Source: Alphaproteobacteria bacterium | GTDB taxonomy: Bacteria; Pseudomonadota; Alphaproteobacteria; UBA2136; UBA6156 | Reading direction: 5' to 3' | DNA length: 8,323 bases | NCBI GenBank assembly: GCA_020249005.1 | Contig: JADCGN010000010.1 | Location: 1-8,323, forward strand | Part shown: piece after piece, positions 6,322 through 8,323 of the stretch | Layout: each line of letters opens with the position of its first letter | Numbering within the stretch: position 1 is the stretch's first letter | Position numbers and translations under genes: made by a program | Notes under the pieces: model-generated | Told to the model about the DNA's origin: nothing | Database searches by the model: none | What the model saw: the letters and a program-made list of their open reading frames with translations, nothing else

Positions 6322-7368
6322 TTAACCGGCGCCCGGGCCGCTATCAGCGGCTTTGGTCTTTACATCCAGCGGATTGGCCTTCAGCTCGGCGTAGATCGCC
6401 TTCACCTCATTCAGCTTTTCTGTCTTGTGGTCGAACGGGAAGAGATTGGGGATCTTGCCCACCTTGGCCAGATTCAGCGCGTTGGGGATTTGCGCAATGG
6501 AACCCAACACACCCTTGGTTTTCAGCAGCATGAACGGCTCATTCAGCACGCCCCAAGTGGCGATGTCATCTTTAAACACCATCGCGTGGCGGGCGCCGTC
6601 GTTGTCGGTGATTCCGGCTTCCATCGCCAAGCTGCGCAGCTTCACGATCGCTTCCATCGGCGCCACGCCTTTGGGGCAAGCATCGATGCACATGCCGCAG
6701 CGGGTGCAATCCCAGATGCCATTCTTTTCCGACAGCTCCTGCAGGCGTTCAGTCTTGTTGCCCTCGCGCGGGTCGCTCACGAACCGGTAAGCCTTAGCCA
6801 GCGCGGCTGGGCCGATGAAGGAGGGGTTTTCCACCATCGCGGTGCAGTCGCTATAACAGGCGCCGCACATGATGCAGTTGCTCACCATGTTCACCTGGCT
6901 AAAGCTGTCTTTGGTAACCTGCTCTTCCTTTTCCGGGCCTTCCTGGACGTAGGGCAGAATGCTCTTCACCTTTTGGTAGAAGGGTTCGATGTCAACAACC
7001 AAATCCTTCAGCACCGGCTGGTTGCGCTGGGGGCCGACCTCAATCACGTTCGGCTCGCCGACTGCGGCTTCCGCGCTGGCGATGTTCTTGGCCTCATTGC
7101 CGCCGAGCAAGTCGGTGATTTTGGTTTTGCAGGCCAGGCGGCTGCGGCCGTTCACCACCATGGCGCAGCTGCCGCAAATGCTGGCGCGGCAACTGCGGCG
7201 GAAGGTGAGGGTGCCATCCAGTTCGCCTTTGACGTACTCCAGGGCCTGCAACACCGTGGTGGTGGCATCGTAGGGCACGGTGAAATCCTGGGTTTTCTGC
7301 ACCAACGTGCCGTTGGTGACGGTGCCGCGCAGGATGCGCAGGGTGGTGGTTTGAGCAAAGGTTGTCAT
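6322..7368 (-). CDS. sdhB: Succinate dehydrogenase/fumarate reductase iron-sulfur subunit, non-classical (class E-like)
   Basis: SdhB relays electrons from the flavin subunit SdhA towards quinone through three Fe-S clusters at the cytoplasmic membrane. The 348-residue product is about 100 residues longer than classical bacterial SdhB, mostly a C-terminal tail (about 245-348). The [2Fe-2S] ligands are C60, C65, C68 and C80 in CRASICGSC and RLAC. The first ferredoxin motif is C165-C168-C171-C175 (CIMCGACYSDC). The second is C221-C224-C227-C231-P (CTRCGMCIDACPKG), with four cysteines; classical SdhB has only three here because the position of C224 is not cysteine, giving a [3Fe-4S] cluster. The extra cysteine predicts a second [4Fe-4S] cluster, as described for Sulfolobus-type and other class E enzymes. 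The start ATG is 4 nt after the stop of the small 67-codon gene. No anchor gene (sdhC/D or CCG-domain type) follows it in the window. Confidence 0.94.
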   Translation of the reverse strand: MTTFAQTTTLRILRGTVTNGTLVQKTQDFTVPYDATTTVLQALEYVKGELDGTLTFRRSCRASICGSCAMVVNGRSRLACKTKITDLLGGNEAKNIASAEAAVGEPNVIEVGPQRNQPVLKDLVVDIEPFYQKVKSILPYVQEGPEKEEQVTKDSFSQVNMVSNCIMCGACYSDCTAMVENPSFIGPAALAKAYRFVSDPREGNKTERLQELSEKNGIWDCTRCGMCIDACPKGVAPMEAIVKLRSLAMEAGITDNDGARHAMVFKDDIATWGVLNEPFMLLKTKGVLGSIAQIPNALNLAKVGKIPNLFPFDHKTEKLNEVKAIYAELKANPLDVKTKAADSGPGAG

Positions 7369-7587
7369 ACTTTTACTTTCTGACTAAAAGAATATCATCG
7401 CCAATAAATTTTTTTAAATGTCCGGCAAGTAATTGATACTTGTCTCCTGAATATTTAAAATCAAGATTTTTCGAAAGTTCCATCGCTAAAGAGCATGCGT
7501 TTTGCTCATTTCGTTTATCAAGAGGTAAATGGCGAAATTCTTTAAGAGCGTATTCTAAAGCTTCCTGTTGTAACATCTCTAATACTT
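7367..7587. repeat. Pair of 6-bp direct repeats bracketing the AT-rich small gene
   Basis: ATACTT occurs at 7367-7372, across the sdhB start codon, and again at 7582-7587, in the last codons of sdhA. The two copies enclose the AT-rich 67-codon gene almost exactly. They could be a target-site duplication from an insertion, but six bases is short and may be chance. Joining the repeats would leave sdhA without a stop for about 70 codons, which argues against a simple clean insertion. Confidence 0.25.
7373..7576 (-). CDS. Unrecognised AT-rich 67-residue protein between sdhA and sdhB
   Basis: I do not recognise this protein. It starts with ATG two bases after the sdhA stop (TAG-AG-ATG), with a GGAAG ribosome-site candidate 8 nt before it inside the last sdhA codons, and its stop lies 4 nt before the sdhB ATG. 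That tight fit in an operon supports real translation. Direct counting gives 66 G/C of 204 bases (32%), against 63% in a neighbouring sdhA stretch, which suggests foreign origin. The protein looks soluble, charged and mostly helical: a first helix at about 2-16 (LQQEALEYALKEFRH), a second at about 20-37 (KRNEQNACSLAMELSK), then DFKYSGDKYQLLAGHLKKFI and a hydrophobic end DDILLV. It has one cysteine, no signal peptide and no metal motif. It could be a selfish or accessory gene that rides on sdh expression, or an Sdh-associated factor; neither can be shown here. Confidence 0.65.
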   Translation of the reverse strand: MLQQEALEYALKEFRHLPLDKRNEQNACSLAMELSKNLDFKYSGDKYQLLAGHLKKFIGDDILLVRK

Positions 7588-8323
7588 CCGTTCTGCCGGC
7601 GCGTATTGCGGGTTGCCGGTGGTGCGCACGGCGTCGCGGCCAAGCGTGACGCCGCCGGTGGCCTGATCAACGCCGGCGGTGATGTGCACCATCCAGTTTT
7701 CATCGTCGCGGGTGGGGAAATCCAGGCGGCTGTGGGCGCCGCGGCTTTCCTTGCGCTCGATCGCCGTGGCCACGGTGGCCTCGGCCATCAGCACCAGGTT
7801 TTCCAGTTCCATGGCGGTGATGAGGTCGGTGTTAAAGGCGTCTGATTTGTCGTCAATGTAAACCTTCTTGAGGTTTGCCTTGGCGGTTTGCACCGCGGCC
7901 CAGGCTTTGCTCAGGCGCTCTTCGTCGCGGAACACGCTGCAATTTTCCTGCATCTCGTTCATCAGGGTTTCGCGGATGCTGCTCTGGCGCACGCCCCCTT
8001 CCTTGGGGCGGCCTTTCAGTGCGGCGATGCGGGCGGAAACCTTCGCCACCGCGTGGGTGCCGTCGGTCGCCACGCCATCCTTGCCTTCGCGATTTTGCAC
8101 GAAATCCACCATATCCTTGCCGGTGATTTTACCGAACACAATGGTTTCCAGCAGGCTGTTGGCGCCCAAGCGGTTGGCGCCGTGCACGCTTACGCAGGCG
8201 GCTTCCCCGGCGGCAAACAGGCCTTTTAGGGCAATGCTCTGGCCCATTTTATCGGTGCGGATGCCGCCCATGGTGTAGTGGCAGGTGGGGCGCACGGGGA
8301 TGGGTTGGTCGATGGGGTCAACC
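7579..8323 (-). CDS. sdhA: Succinate dehydrogenase/fumarate reductase flavoprotein subunit (partial, C-terminal part)
   Basis: SdhA carries covalent FAD and oxidises succinate to fumarate (or the reverse). The frame enters from the right edge and gives 247 C-terminal codons, roughly 40% of the usual 570-600 residues. It opens with PIPVRPTCHYTMGG, the conserved active-site region with its histidine. GLFAAGEAACVSVHGANRLG and NSLLETIVFGKITG follow, which are the FAD-contact and capping segments. The C-terminal helical domain has the conserved ESRGAHSRLDFPTRDDENWM and ends with PAERKY. An ordinary ATG is not expected in the visible part; the true start lies outside the window. The stop is 2 nt from the AT-rich small gene and about 210 nt from sdhB, so all three are probably one transcript. 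There is no sign of damage in the visible portion. Confidence 0.95.
   Translation of the reverse strand, partial: VDPIDQPIPVRPTCHYTMGGIRTDKMGQSIALKGLFAAGEAACVSVHGANRLGANSLLETIVFGKITGKDMVDFVQNREGKDGVATDGTHAVAKVSARIAALKGRPKEGGVRQSSIRETLMNEMQENCSVFRDEERLSKAWAAVQTAKANLKKVYIDDKSDAFNTDLITAMELENLVLMAEATVATAIERKESRGAHSRLDFPTRDDENWMVHITAGVDQATGGVTLGRDAVRTTGNPQYAPAERKY

Noticed and set aside
6280..7383. 367-codon open frame on the plus strand opposite sdhB
   Set aside because: It mirrors sdhB, whose cysteine motifs and family match are clear. The translation is rich in His, Ala and Gln with no recognisable domain, as expected for the antisense of a GC-rich gene.
7440..7649. 69-codon plus-strand frame across the sdhA end and the AT-rich gene
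   Set aside because: It crosses the conserved sdhA C-terminus in antisense and has no ribosome site; the minus-strand 67-codon frame fits the operon spacing.
1..8323. Searched for CRISPR arrays, tRNA/rRNA genes, transposases and phage attachment sites
   Set aside because: No regularly spaced repeats, cloverleaf-like or rRNA segments, or transposase/integrase motifs were seen in any of the frames read.

Overview
This is a GC-rich bacterial window (one 60-base stretch counted by hand, 7681-7740, is 63% GC). It is densely packed with protein genes and I see no rRNA, tRNA, CRISPR array or recognisable transposon. The gene set (Lgt, a MidA/NDUFAF7-type methyltransferase, ExoIII-like nuclease, BolA, a TonB/TolA-type domain, c-di-GMP proteins) points to a Gram-negative proteobacterium. 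The lgt-methyltransferase pair is common in Alphaproteobacteria and relatives, but the unusual succinate dehydrogenase (below) is not the usual alphaproteobacterial type, so I would not go below phylum. No gap between genes exceeds about 100 bases.

Region 1 (1-2454, minus strand): a housekeeping operon read right to left, xth (DNA repair nuclease), lgt (lipoprotein diacylglyceryl transferase) and a SAM-dependent methyltransferase of the MidA family, which runs off the left edge. The xth-lgt gap is 9 nt; lgt and the methyltransferase overlap by one base (TAATG). Region 2 (2455-5768, plus strand): a bolA-family gene whose ATG directly abuts the xth ATG in the opposite direction (CATATG), then a membrane protein with a degenerate EAL domain, then a soluble GGDEF diguanylate cyclase with intact catalytic and inhibitory sites. 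The last two form a likely c-di-GMP maker and reader (or weak degrader) pair.

Region 3 (5790-6221, minus): a small secreted or membrane-anchored protein that is almost entirely a TonB/TolA C-terminal domain, convergent with the cyclase. A 100-base gap to its right holds a good imperfect inverted repeat. Region 4 (6322-8323, minus): succinate dehydrogenase/fumarate reductase genes, sdhA (C-terminal part only, entering from the right edge) and sdhB. SdhB has four, not three, cysteines in its last cluster motif and a long C-terminal tail, as in archaeal-type/class E enzymes. Between sdhA and sdhB sits an unrecognised 67-codon gene of only 32% GC, fitted with 2-nt and 4-nt gaps. This is the best candidate for something new in the window.

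Several starts (bolA, xth, the EAL and GGDEF genes) lack a clear Shine-Dalgarno sequence, and two have promoter-like elements placed so close that transcripts could be leaderless.
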